In this document: in pieces, positions 1-10,206 of the stretch | How positions within the stretch are numbered: the first letter of the stretch is position 1 | Layout of the letters: every line of letters starts with the position of its first letter | Assembly: GCF_963676685.1 (NCBI RefSeq) | Contig: NC_092354.1 | Span: 19,288,746 to 19,352,745, forward strand | Reading direction: 5' to 3' | Source: Mytilus edulis | Taxonomy: Eukaryota; Mollusca; Bivalvia; Mytilida; Mytilidae | DNA: 64,000 nt | Translations under genes and position numbers: made by a program | The notes under the pieces: generated by a model | Seen by the model: the letters and a program-made list of their open reading frames with translations, nothing else | Told to the model about the DNA's origin: nothing | The model's database searches: none

Positions 1-140
1 TATCACATAAGCAACACAACCGGTGCCACCTGTGGAGCAGGATCTACCCCTCCGGAGCACCTGCGTTGTCAGTTTACTTTCGATTTATGAGTTTGACTGT
101 CCATTTGGTATCTTTCGTCCATCGTTAAACACTTCCATCA
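1..140 (+). repeat. Penelope-like element 3' tail fragment
   Basis: Matches the tails at 29580-29838 and 30565-30830 (shared words: AAGCAACAC, GTGGAGCAGGATCT, TTATGAGTTTGACTGTCC, GGTATCTTTCGTCC). The middle part present in those copies is deleted here, and the left side is cut by the window edge. It lies in 3' untranslated sequence of a PLE family and codes for nothing. Confidence 0.75.
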
Positions 141-280
141 TCACGCTTACATGTATTACAGTGAAACCTGGCGAAACCGAACCTCTTCATTCATATTTTG
201 AATAAAATGATTAAATAGAATAATCATTATGATTATGTAATATTGCTTATTATATTCCTTGTATGTTCCGGACAACTCAG

Positions 281-395
281 AAGTATGTCGCAGGAATACC
301 ATTCGTCAAAACTCGGTTGATTCCGTACCTCATAACGGATAGAAGGAAATTAGCGGAGTCACCCGAGGATTGCCGATTGGCATGAATATTTTACA
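281..395. other. Relic of zinc-finger-locus upstream DNA
   Basis: Shares 'AACTCGG..GATTCCGTACCT' and 'TCACCCGAGGATTG.CGATTG' in the same order with 35620-35700, which lies upstream of the zinc-finger gene at 33.7-35.3 kb. A shorter match is at 22105-22135 upstream of the other zinc-finger gene. This suggests a third, decayed copy of that upstream region. From 396 to about 980 I see only AT-rich DNA. Confidence 0.55.
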
Positions 396-984
396 TTTGA
401 TACATGGAAGTACAATTGTAACACGCAATCTAAAATAAAAAGAATAAATGTGTTGTTAAAATAAAGAAACGTATGAGCTTAACGTTTATTTAGAATCTAA
501 TTTAAGACAGATCTTAGTTTTCATTAGCCTCAAATTTATACAATTATACATCAATAATGTATTTATATTTTAAGGCCTCAAATTGATACAATTATACAAA
601 AATAATGTATTTATTACTCAATGTATTCTGTTTGAATATTATTAAAACTACATTTATTATGAATTTGAAACTGCTATATATTCATGATATGCATGTACTT
701 CAAACTTGTAGCATATTGAACATTGTAGTTTATCAGCTAATCATTATTCTGTTATATTTAGGCCACACTTAAGAATAATTCAGTTTGTCCAAACCCAACC
801 CAAAGATAGAACTCGTACCACTGGGAAGTCCTACCATTAAAAATATATTTAAAAAATATGAATGTTTTATGTTTTTTTTTTTGTAAACTTAATAAAAATA
901 AAGTTAAATTACTTGACTTAAGAGGTATTGAGTGAAAGTAAAGTACATATTCATCATTTAACACCATTTAAATGCATTTAAATA

Positions 985-1085
985 AGTTGGTTCGAGTTAG
1001 CAGTGGTACGAGTTTGCATTGGTACGAGTTTTTATTTAGTGGTACGAGTTTACATTGGTACGAGTTTACAATGGTACGGGATAAC
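985..1085 (+). repeat. Degenerate tandem GGTACGAGTTTACATT repeat
   Basis: Five to six copies of a 15-20-bp unit built on GGTACGAGTTT follow one another, then a short GTAGGTAGGTAG run. No coding potential. Confidence 0.7.
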
Positions 1086-1227
1086 TATAATTCGAATCAG
1101 TGAGTAGGTAGGTAGGTAGTCATTTATTTTTATTATTATTTTTAACAAAGAGAAATTAAATCGTTAAATGTTTTTTAGTCTCCATTCCTTTTTGATTAAA
1201 AACCACTTGATCACATGATGACAATAA

Positions 1228-1310
1228 AAGATTTGAAGTAGGCAGCTATTTTTGGGGTAGGTAGGGTTAGGCAAAACAAAACATCTTTTTATTATGGCCT
1301 TACTTAAAAA
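1228..1310 (+). repeat. Short interspersed repeat, second copy at 56.3 kb
   Basis: The string GTAGGCAGCTATTTTTGGGG followed by TAG.TAGGGTTA recurs at 56300-56345 in the same orientation, followed in both places by CTTTTT and ATGGCC. Identity unknown. Confidence 0.6.
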
Positions 1311-1329
1311 AATATTTGTTGATTCCAGT

Positions 1330-1745
1330 TGATAAAGAGGCCACTGATGGGCCTTTCCTTGGTTGTTTCGTTATGTCTGACATGGTTAGGGACCTTTCTG
1401 TGAACATTACCTTTCGGCTGTAGAGATAAAGGGAACATATCATCAGGATCAGCCAATTTAACTATTATAACAATAGTCATTAAATTTCATTATAATCAGA
1501 ATTTGACACTTAGTGTAAATATTTATGGATTTAAATCGTTAAATTAGTAATGTGCAAATGTTTAAACTTACAATGATTGAAGTTTCATACTCATCTGCTC
1601 ATGAGAACTTAGATAATTAAAAATCAGATGTATATGGTTGGATATATCTCATTTTATGTTTTATGACTATCAATATGTGACATTTAATGTACAAAAGACA
1701 ATCCGTGTACCAAGTCAGGAATATGACAGTTGTTAATTATTCAAT
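1330..1745 (-). repeat. Inverted copy of 30835-31605
   Basis: Read on the minus strand this resembles 30835-31605 in the same order: an ATATAAATCTGATTT-like stretch, a stretch containing GAGCAGATAAGTATGAAA, the CTACAGCCGAAAGG word, and CATAACGAAAC followed by AAGGCCCA. In both places it directly adjoins a PLE tail, so tail plus flank behave as one duplicated block. Confidence 0.65.
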
Positions 1746-1842
1746 CGTTTTTTATTATTTCTTTTTATATATGAGATATGTACTTTTGATAAGATTTTCG
1801 AGTACCTTCAAAAGAGGAAATATACCAGAAGGACAGTGAAAC

Positions 1843-2060
1843 TCATAAGTCGAAAATAAACTGACAACGGCTGGCTAAAAATGAAAGAAGACAAACGATA
1901 GAACACATGACACAACATGGAAAACTAAAGAATAAGCAAAACGAACCCCACAAAAACTAGGGGTGATGTCAGGGTAAGCAGATCCTGCTCCACATGTGGC
2001 ACCTGTCGTGTTGCTCATGTTATAACAAATCCGGTATATCTCATTCTCTTTTAAGTGAGG
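1843..2060 (-). repeat. Penelope-like element 3' tail (minus)
   Basis: Minus-strand copy of the PLE tail (ATGAGCAACACGACAGGTGCC, GTGGAGCAGGATCTGCTTACCC, CATCACCCCTAGTTTTTGTG). It adjoins the inverted block 1330-1745 exactly as the tail at 30565 adjoins 30835. Confidence 0.75.
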
Positions 2061-2204
2061 ATCATTATACATCATATATTAGTTATACTCTATAAAAGAT
2101 TACTTCTCCACGTTTTTCATGAGGTAAAGGTTTCTCATTCTGTAGTTTTTGATACTGTGTTACGTTGATCAGTTTATTGGTCGTTTTTCTTCTTCCTTTT
2201 TTTT

Positions 2205-3360
2205 AGCTCACCTGGCCCAAAGGGCCAAGTGAGCTTTTCTCATCACTTGGCGTCCGTCGTCCGTCGTCCGTCGTCGTCTGTCGTCCTTCGTCGTCTGTCG
2301 TCCGTCGTCGTTAACTTTTACAAAAATCTTCTCCTCTGAAACTACTGGCCAAAATTAAACTAAACTTGGCCACAATCATCATTGGGGTATCTAGTTTAAA
2401 ATATGTGTGGCGTGACCCGGCCAACCAACCAAGATGGCCGCCATGGCTAAAAATAGAACAAAGGGGTAAAATGCAGTTTTTGGCTAATTACTCAAAAACC
2501 AAAGCATTTAGAGCAAATCTGACATGAAATAAATTTGTTTATCAGGTGAAGATCTATCTGCCCTCAAATTTTCAGATGAATTCAATAACCCGTTGTTGGG
2601 TTGCTGCCCCTGAATTGGTAATTTTAGGGAATTTTTGCTGTTTTTGGTTATTATCTTGAATATTATTATAGTGGAGATAAACTGTAAAACAGCAATAATG
2701 TTCAGCAAAGTAACATTTACAAATTAGTCAATAAGACCAAAATGGTCAATTGACCCCTTTAGGAGGTATTGACTTTTATAGTCAATTTTTAACCATTTTT
2801 CGTAAATCTTACTAATCTTACAAAAATCTTCTTCTCTGAAACTACTTGGCCAAAATAATCCAAACTTGGCCACAATCATCTTTGGGGTATCTAGTTTTAA
2901 AAATGTGTGGCGTGACCTGGCCAACCTACCAAGATGGTCGCCATGGCTAAAAATAGAACATAGGGGGAAAATGCAGTTTTTGGCTTATAACTCAAAAACA
3001 AAAGCATTTAAAGCAAAGCTGACATGGAGTACAAGTGTTTATCAGATCAAGATCTATCTGCCCTGAAATTTTCAGATGAATCAGACAACTGTTTGTTGGG
3101 TTGCTGCCCCTGAATTGGTAATTTCAAGGAAATTTTGCCGTTTTTGGTTATTATCTTGAATATTATTATAGATAGAGATAAACTGTAAACCGCAATAATG
3201 TTCAACAAAGTAAGATCTACAAATAAGTCAACATGACCAAAATGGTCATTTGATCTCTTGAGGAGTTATTGCCCTTTATAGTCATTTTTTACAATTTTTT
3301 CGTAAATTTTTGTAATCTTTTACAAAAATCTTCTCTTCTGAAACTATTGGGTCAAATTTG
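2205..3360 (+). repeat. Family A hairpin-headed tandem repeat
   Basis: Begins with a 31-nt hairpin (2205-2235; arms AGCTCACCTGGCCC / GGGCCAAGTGAGCT, one mismatch). A CGTCCGTCGTC-rich tract follows to about 2310. Two full and one partial copy of a ~500-bp unit then start at about 2316, 2817 and 3316, each opening with ACAAAAATCTTCT..TCTGAAACTA. A second copy of the family is at 54679-55463. Non-coding; the architecture resembles bivalve pearl/HINE elements. Confidence 0.8.
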
Positions 3361-3672
3361 TCAATTTCGAATTCCAAAAATTATTTATATATAGTTATAG
3401 TCCCCTTTCACAGGTAATAATTATATGCATGTGTCAGAGGCGGATCCAGACATTTAAAAAAGGTGTGTGTGTGTGTTCTTGTATGACCTCCTCGGTTACT
3501 TATATACTTTTTACGCAAGTTTACAAATTGACTTAGACTCTCAATTTGAAATTTTACCTGTATGTATCAGTAGTAAAGATACTGACAAAGATGTGACCAA
3601 GCAGATTAAGAATTATTTCGATGATCAGAAACTAAGGAACACAAAACAAAAAAAAAGTTTCATACCAGTATT

Positions 3673-4599
3673 ATGAAGCTATCCAAATTTGTTTATATGA
3701 AAAACTACATGCAAAATAGAAGAAAAAATAAAAAATTCAAGGAAAAAGAATTAAATGCAAAAAGATATTCCAGAAAAGATAAAAATTATAGAAAAACTGA
3801 AGCAGATAAAAAAAAGTCTCAGAGAGATGAATCTGATATAAGGCAGATAGAGAGACAAAGAGAACTTTCTTCTTCAAGAGAGCCTAGAAAGAATGAAGAT
3901 TTAAAAAATAAACAGAACTGGCTGCTAAAAGAAAGGCTAGAAAAAATGAAGATTTCAATAAAAGAGAACTTACTGCTAAAAGAAAAGTTAGAAAGGATGA
4001 AAATTATAGAAGGGCTGAAGCGGAAAGTAAGAAGTCTCAAAGAGATAATTCTGATATAAGACAGATGGAAAGACAAAGAGAACTTGCTTCTAAAAGAGAG
4101 GCTAGAAAAAATGAAGATTTCAATAAAAGAGAACTTGCTGCTAAAAGAAAATTTAGAAAGGATGAACATTATAGAAGGGCTGAAGCAGAAAGTAAGAAGT
4201 CTCAAAGAGATAATTCTGATATAAGACAGATAGAAAGACAAAGAGAACTTGCTTCTAAAAGAGAGGCTAGAAAGGATGAAAATTATAGAAGGGCTGAAGC
4301 AGAAAGTAAGAAGTCTCAAAGAGATAATTCAGATATAAGACAGATGGAAAGACAAAGAGAACTTGCTTCTAAAAAAGAGACTAGAAAGAATGAAGATTTC
4401 AAAAGAAACGAAACAGAAAAGAGAAAAAATTGCCAGACAAGACTACAGAAAACACGAGTCTGAACGAGACTTCCACAGAAAAAAAGAATATAAGTCAAAT
4501 CCAGAAAATTTAGGAAATGAGCGTTTGAAGAAACAAAGTTCTAGACAGAAAAACCTAGATATAGACAGATGTTATGAAAAGACAGTCAAAAGTACTTAA
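3673..4599 (+). pseudogene. Helentron N-terminal charged repeat region
   Basis: Encodes a very basic/acidic tract with repeats of the kind RQRELASKREARK and AESKKSQRDNSDIRQ. At DNA level the word GACAGAT.GAAAGACAAAGAG recurs near 4063, 4227 and 4341 (the last two 114 bp apart), with a diverged copy near 3845. The reading frame changes about 4060 and again in 4363-4463, and ends at TAA 4597-4599. Upstream, 3467-3676 may be an earlier piece of the same protein. Function unknown; probably a coiled or DNA-contacting extension of the Rep/helicase. Confidence 0.6.
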
Positions 4600-4620
4600 A
4601 GAAAAAACATTGATTTTACA

Positions 4621-5205
4621 AATCATCAAAAAGACCTAAAAAAAAATCAGGGTATAACCCTTGATGCTTGCATAAGAAATTTTAAAACAAAAATAAATCA
4701 AGGTCCTACATATATATGTACTTCATGTCATCAAACTTGGTTCTGTGATTATGTAGTAAATTCTAAAACTGTCAAAACGAACACTCCTGCTAACATGACT
4801 CATTGTTTTACTAATTTTAAATCTGTACAGCACATAGAATGGATATGCCACATTTGTCTAAATGCAATTAAAAGAGGAAAAATGCCTCGTTTTGCAATTG
4901 CAAATAAAATGGGATTTCCTAAAAAACCAAAAGAATTAAATTTGTATCCTTTAGAAGAGAGACTATTATCACTAAGGATTCCTTTTATGCAGCTTCGACA
5001 GTTGCCTAGAGGTGGACAGTTATCAGGCAATGTTATAAATGTACCTGTTGAAGTTCAACCTAAAATAAATTCTCTTCCACATACAATAGAGAAATCAGGT
5101 ACAATATCAGTCAAATTGATGAAAAAGCTTGAATTCAAAAAATGTGATTTAAGTGAAGATGTCAGACCATTTGCTGTCATTTGTGCATTACATTTTTTTT
5201 TTTAG
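4621..5205 (+). pseudogene. Helitron N-terminal domain (DUF6570-like)
   Basis: In one frame from 4621: a short zinc-ligand-like stretch (YICTSCHQTW, about 4720-4740), a second Cys pair (WICHICLNAIK), then FMQLRQLPRGGQLSGNVINVP and VQPKINSLPR-like text typical of the N-terminal region before Helitron Rep. The frame is lost in a T homopolymer at about 5192-5204 and resumes one frame over. A TAA at 4597-4599 separates it from the repeat region. Family assignment is by recall. Confidence 0.7.
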
Positions 5206-5695
5206 AACAAGTGACTTGTACAAGTCTTCTGGGATTGAAATAAATGATGATTGGATTACAGAAATAGCAAAAATAACTGAAGAAGAAACACAAAAGGAAA
5301 ACAATAGTACAGAACAAGAGGATAACCAAGATGAAAATGATTCAGACGATGACTCCGATCATTTCAGTGAAGTAGATGAAAGTGAAATGCATGTTGGAAA
5401 CACAGATACACTGTTAGATCACATTCAAGACGACAATCCACTATGTGATACAGGTTTAACTTTTGCTCCTGGTGAAGGTCAACGACCAATTAGTCTCTAC
5501 AGTGATCCTGATGCAGAGTACTTATCTTTTCCAACTATATTTTGTGGTCAAAGGAGGCCAGATAACAAAGACAGGTCTGTTTCTGTTCACTATACTGATA
5601 TTGTTAAATGGGAACTAAGTTCCATGGATAGGAGAGTAGCACAGTCTGTACCAAACATTTTTTTTAAGTTAAAGAAAATTCAGTTAAAAACATAA
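5206..5695 (+). pseudogene. Helitron Rep-proximal region with acidic stretch
   Basis: Continues the N-terminal protein: TSDLYKSSGIEIND, then an acidic low-complexity stretch (residues E/D/N/Q), then LYSDPDAEYLSFPTIFCGQ and RSVSVHYTDIVKWELSS.DRRVA, which precede the Rep core in this family. The frame breaks at about 5658-5697 near a T-run and resumes as SDKVNLALRRC.. in the next frame. Confidence 0.7.
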
Positions 5696-5699
5696 GTGA

Positions 5700-6435
5700 T
5701 AAGGTCAATCTTGCTCTGAGAAGGTGTCAATCAGAAGGAAAACAATGGACAGCAAAAGATGTACTGAATCCTAACACTGTAAATGATCTTGTAAGATTGG
5801 ATGAAGGTTATTATATCGTTAGAAGTTTGGGAAACTCTCCAGTATACCTTGAAAAGAGGAAAAAAGATTTGTTTGCAATGATTAGACAGTTGGGTCTTCC
5901 AACGTGGTTTGGCTCTCTTTCATCTGCAGACACTAACTGGAAAGATTTGTTACGAATTCTTGGCAAATTAAATGATGGCAAAAAGTATACTGACAACGAA
6001 TTGGAAGAAATGGATTGGAATCAGAAATCTAAACTTGTTCAGAAAGACCCTGTGACATGCTCTAGATATTTTGATTATCGTGTCCAACAGTTTATCAACT
6101 TGGTGTTGAAAAGTGATCATGATCCTATTGGAAAATTGACAGATTTTTTTTATAGGGTTGAATTTCAAAAGAGAGGTTCACCACATATTCATATCTTAAT
6201 TTGGATTGAAAATGCACCAGTATATGAAAGTGATTCAAATGAAGGTGTTGTAGCATTTATTGATAAATATGTCTTCTGTTCACTTGTAGAAAATGACAGT
6301 TTAGTCAATTTGCAAGTTCATAAACATTCAAAAACGTGCAGAAAAAAAGGTCACCCAATTTGTCGTTGTGGTTTTCCCCTTCCACCTATGAAAGCAACAG
6401 TTATTGTAGAACCTTTTGAGAAAGTGATGACATAG
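5700..6435 (+). pseudogene. Helitron Rep nuclease core (HUH motif)
   Basis: Contains the Rep lead-in (GYYIVRSLGNSPVYLEKRKK, LFAMIRQLGLPTWFGSLSSA) and the metal-binding HUH site as GSPHIHILIW near 6180-6205. It then runs KYVFCSLVE..QVHKHSKTCRKKG..CRCGFPLPPM and ends in a frameshift at about 6423, where EPFEK continues as DDIEKCKAIYKE in another frame. In active elements the catalytic tyrosines follow later; they are not found here. Confidence 0.8.
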
Positions 6436-6720
6436 AAAAATGCAAGGCTATATATAAAGAAATACAAAACGAAATTAATACACTTCACAATTCTGAAGAT
6501 ATAGACCAGATGACATATGACATGTTTTTAGATGATGTGTTACAAATGAATGATGAAAATTACATTAAGGCCATTAGAAGCAACTTTCAAATTCTGTTGA
6601 AACAAGTGCACAAGAAGCAACCTACTTAACACTACAGATGCCTTTAACAAAAGCTACAAGACAAGTTGTATTCATTAAACGATTAGCACATCTCAACGTC
6701 ACAAAAGAACTTTCCACCTA
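6436..6720 (+). pseudogene. Rep C-terminal region with internal deletion
   Basis: Reads QMTYDMFLDDVLQMNDENYIKAIRSN up to about 6590. After the junction a different frame reads VETSAQEATYLTLQMPLTKA (from about 6599) and continues RQVVFIK. By family knowledge the stretch between these two texts carries the paired catalytic Tyr residues and about 80-100 further residues. The direct junction indicates an internal deletion. Confidence 0.65.
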
Positions 6721-7188
6721 AAGCAATCATCAGCCCTAGAAAAACTAGTCCCAGACTCTACTGAAATAGAATCAGACAATGATATTAAAAGATACTCGCG
6801 TAGACTAAAACATCTTGAGAACTGGTGTCTAGCAGACTATGTATCTGAATTTGAATTGCAGTATCCTAAAACTTCAGAGTCCTCAGATCATGAATCAGAA
6901 CAGCAGGACAATGGATCTGAAAGTGAAAATGAAGAGGCAAATGCAGATGTTATAAAAGAAAACAATAACAAAATTGACTTAACTCTGAAGAATGGTATTA
7001 GAATATACCAAAGAAAAACGCATAAGGTTATAAGATATGTTAAATACAATTACAACACTGACTCTGAAAACTTCTACAGAGAACGCTTAATGTTATTTTG
7101 TCCATGGAGAAATGAACTTTCAGATTTGCAATGTGAACATGAAACATTTGAAAAAATGTACTTGACTGTTGCAAGACTATTAGAATAA
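6721..7188 (+). pseudogene. Rep-helicase linker, acidic
   Basis: From about 6721 the text ALEKLVPDSTEIESDNDIKR is recognisable, then YSRR..HLENWCLADYVSEFELQYP and an acidic Ser/Glu/Asn stretch. RERLMLFCPWRNELSDLQ, a typical Rep-helicase linker of metazoan Helitrons, comes before an in-frame TAA at 7186-7188. The frame is then open again. Confidence 0.65.
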
Positions 7189-8850
7189 AAAGCCAAGAAA
7201 TATGAGGGTAAAGTAATAGATCTAGAGAAAGCTATAGAAGAGGCAGAAAATGAATGTAATGAGAATGATCAAATAGCATCTGCCACACAACAAGTAGAAA
7301 TGGAAGATGCTGAATTAGGCCCACCAGAATCTGAACAGTATGTTCATTTCAATCCAGATAGACCAACAGAACATAGACTGTATGATATGTCCCGTGAAGT
7401 TGGAATTGCAAGAACAGTAGAATTGACAAATCATGCCAACAGAATAAGTGAGAGTGATTATTTTGCATTGAGAAGCTCCTTGAATAAAAAGCAGTGGGAA
7501 TTTTTCCAACATGTTGTCACATGGGTTAAAACAAAACATGAACTATTTTATACATTTTTGACAGGTGGAGCAGGATGCTGAAAATCTGTAGTTGTCAGAG
7601 CAATATTTCAAGCTTTACACAGACACTTATGTTCTATTGAAGGTGAGGACCCTGACGATATAAGAATTCTTCTTTGTGCTCCTACTGGAAAGGCAGCTTA
7701 CAATATAAATGGTCTGACTATTCACAATGCTTTCCAGATACAACCAAATAAAGGACTTGACCAGTCAATGTCATGTGATGTGAATGAAATACAGAAATTT
7801 GTCTCTGATTTTGATTGATGAATGGTTGGAAACAAAATGTTCTCTTTACTGGAGAGAAGGCTGAAAAAAATCAAGGGAAGCAACTGTTCATTTGGTGGCG
7901 TCAGTATCATAGCTATTGGTGACTTTTTCCAACTCCAACCTGTATTTGACAGCTGGATGTTCAATTATCTTAGCAAAGGATTAACAGCATTAGCCCCTAA
8001 TTACTGGAAATTAATATTTTCTATTCATGAACTTACTGAAATAATGAGACAAAAAGATGATTTAGAATTTGCTCTTCTACTAAATAGGTTGAGACAAGAT
8101 CAGCTGACTGAAAATGCTTTTGCAGTTTTAAGTACCAGAATTGTTTCAATCAGTGATCCAACATACAGAACTAATGCTACACATTTGTTTGTTGAAAATG
8201 CTTTAGTGGATAACTTTAATTTGCAATACATATCTAAATTAGGCTCACAAAAGGTTAAAGTTAAAGCAGTTGACACAGTTTGTGGGGATTTACCAGCATC
8301 TGTAAAGACAAAATTACTTAGTTCTTTACCAGAAAAACAGCCTGCTACATGTACCACCAATCTTGCAAAAGAAGTAGTACCAGCAATTGGGATGAAATAT
8401 GATCTTACAGCTAATATTTAAGTCACTGATGGTCTTACAAATAGTTCAACTTGTGAACTTAAATTGATTGCGTGCAAAACTGCATCTTTAATACCAAGTA
8501 TTACATGGGTTAAGTTTGAAGATGCCAGAATATGTGCTAATAATAGAAAAAAATATTCACACTTGTACGGAAAAGATGTTGAAAAAACATGGACTCCAAT
8601 GTTTGACATTAAAAGATCATTTACTTAAAAATATAAGACATTTGAAATAATTCAGTTTCCTCTTCGCCCAGCAGCCGGATAAACAATTCATAAATCGCAA
8701 GGAGATACATTACACGAGGTTGTTGTTAGTCTGAAATCAAAACGTAAAGGGAAAATACCACATATTGACTATGTTGCGCTAAGCAGAGCTACATCTTTAA
8801 CTGGATTACAGATATTAATTCTTAATAAAGAAGCAATAGCTGTAGCAGAT
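7189..8850 (+). pseudogene. PIF1-family SF1 helicase domain (broken)
   Basis: ATP-dependent 5'-3' helicase used in rolling-circle transposition. Motifs in order: Walker A TGGAGC-stop-KS (7561-7587; a TGA at 7579-7581 replaces the glycine codon), APTGKAAY (about 7678), LTIHNAF, Walker B LILIDE readable only in a shifted frame at about 7807-7822, GDFFQLQPV (about 7918), ELTEIMRQKDD, a TAA at 8418-8420, TIHKSQGDTL (about 8682) just after a TAA at 8679-8681, and YVALSRATSLTGLQIL (about 8770-8820). Multiple stops prove it is inactive. Confidence 0.85.
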
Positions 8851-8929
8851 TGTGTTCGACAAGAATTACACAGACTAAGGACAGATGCAACTCTACAATT
8901 GTGCTTTAAGCCATTGTATAACTTATCAA

Positions 8930-9597
8930 GTAACTATTTTAAAGTAGTTTTTCACAACTCAAGGTCATTGCATGCGCATTTTAATGATCTTAAATCAGAC
9001 CCTAACATCTTAGATGCTGATGTTATTGGTATTGCTGAATCAAGACTTATTTCAACAGATTAAAATGATGATTTTTATGTACCTGGTTTTGAACCACCAG
9101 TTCGATTAGACCAAAAGCAAACAAACTTTAATACAAGACCACCTCATGGATTGGTATTATATTATCGAAATGATTGTATTCTTCACAATACAGCAACTTT
9201 CCAACTCCATCTTAAGTTTGTTATAGCAGACATAATATCACCCAGCAAAGGTCTTTTTCAGGTTGTCTTTGTTTACAAAGCACCAAACTGCAAATTGCAA
9301 CAACTAAAAGATACTTTCCTTGCGAATCTTCTTCCTGACGTGTATTTAAGACATCCAAAAATCATCATAATGGGAGACTTTAATATTGATATAAACACTG
9401 GGAACACTTCTTTTTTAAAGTTCATGATAGATTCATTTTGCTGTTCACAAATTGTGTCTAAACCTACTACATCTTATGGTACATTGTTGGACTTAATTTT
9501 CCTAAATTTTGATAGTAAGCTAAATTTTGAAACAGATGTTCTTGATTCCTATTGGTCAGATCATAAAGTTATATATGTAGCCATTAAAACACAATGA
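8930..9597 (+). pseudogene. C-terminal EEP endonuclease of Helentron
   Basis: Follows the helicase in the same frame. It contains FHNSRSLHAHF, the catalytic glutamate region IGIAESRL, an in-frame TAA at 9061-9063, then VVFVYKAPNC, GDFNIDIN (about 9382-9405), LLDLIF and the terminal YWSDHKVIY (about 9550). These are the N, E, GDxN and SDH signatures of the endonuclease/exonuclease/phosphatase fold. Its fusion to Rep/helicase is why the element is called a Helentron. The coding region ends at 9595-9597. Confidence 0.82.
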
Positions 9598-9813
9598 TTC
9601 AGTGTCATAATTATTTTATATGCCAAAACCAGCTTTGTTTAAAACAATGAAAATCAAACCTGCTGAAAAACGACACATTTTCGGTTGCTGAAAATGCAAC
9701 CTCGAATGTGCAGGAGTGCTTCTAAAGGAAAATGGGTTTCCACTCCAACAGATTTGCCTTTTAATATGTAGGAATAGAAATGAGTTGGCTTCAAGACTCC
9801 TGATATCCAGTTT

Positions 9814-9862
9814 TACCTGTTTAGAAGAAAGCTTCTTTACAAAGCTTTCTTCTTTATAGGTA
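9814..9862. other. 49-nt hairpin beyond Helentron coding region
   Basis: Outer 5-bp stem TACCT/AGGTA, a 5x5 internal loop, an 11-bp perfect stem GAAGAAAGCTT/AAGCTTTCTTC and a 7-nt loop. Helitrons and Helentrons carry a hairpin at or just before their 3' end, so this is the best candidate terminus, 217 bp after the last stop. From 9863 to 10100 no feature was recognised. Confidence 0.55.
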
Positions 9863-10206
9863 CACTGGATTAACGGTAACAGAGGTAATGAAATTTGAAA
9901 CTGTGTTGCTTTGACGTCCATAAAGCAGAAAGGCCATTGGTGATTAGTCAACAATTTTGCTATGGAAGAAAAGTAGAATTCCATTCATTTCAAGTCAGTA
10001 ATGATTGGAGACATCAAATTTTACTACCTGAATGCTCATTGTATCAGTGGAGAGTTGTGTACACTTCGCATGTGAACACTCCTGATATTTACTCGTTATA
10101 AATGTATATTATCATTTTTACACAATTTAATCTACTGTGTGATGGTTCATATTCTGGACGCCAGTCTTTGCTCCTTTGTAATAAATCTACATACCAAAAA
10201 ACAAAT

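Larger units (their letters stand above)
3441..9862 (+). mobile_element. Decayed Helentron (rolling-circle transposon)
   Basis: One broken coding region runs from a lysine/arginine-rich N-terminus through a Helitron N-terminal domain, HUH Rep nuclease and PIF1-type helicase to a C-terminal endonuclease/exonuclease/phosphatase domain. In the Helitron superfamily a C-terminal EEP endonuclease is the mark of Helentrons. Frameshifts, stops and a deletion across the Rep tyrosine region make this copy non-autonomous. The 5' edge is not resolved. The 3' edge is placed at the hairpin 9814-9862 by inference. The pieces are listed separately. Confidence 0.85.

Noticed and set aside
3819-4498. Minus-strand open frames opposite the charged Helentron region
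   Set aside because: Mirror image of the tandem repeat; serine/phenylalanine-rich with no recognised domain.
7579-7581. TGA in the Helentron Walker A motif as another recoded selenocysteine
   Set aside because: The family residue is glycine, not cysteine, and the same gene has many TAA/TAG stops and frameshifts, so it is simple decay.
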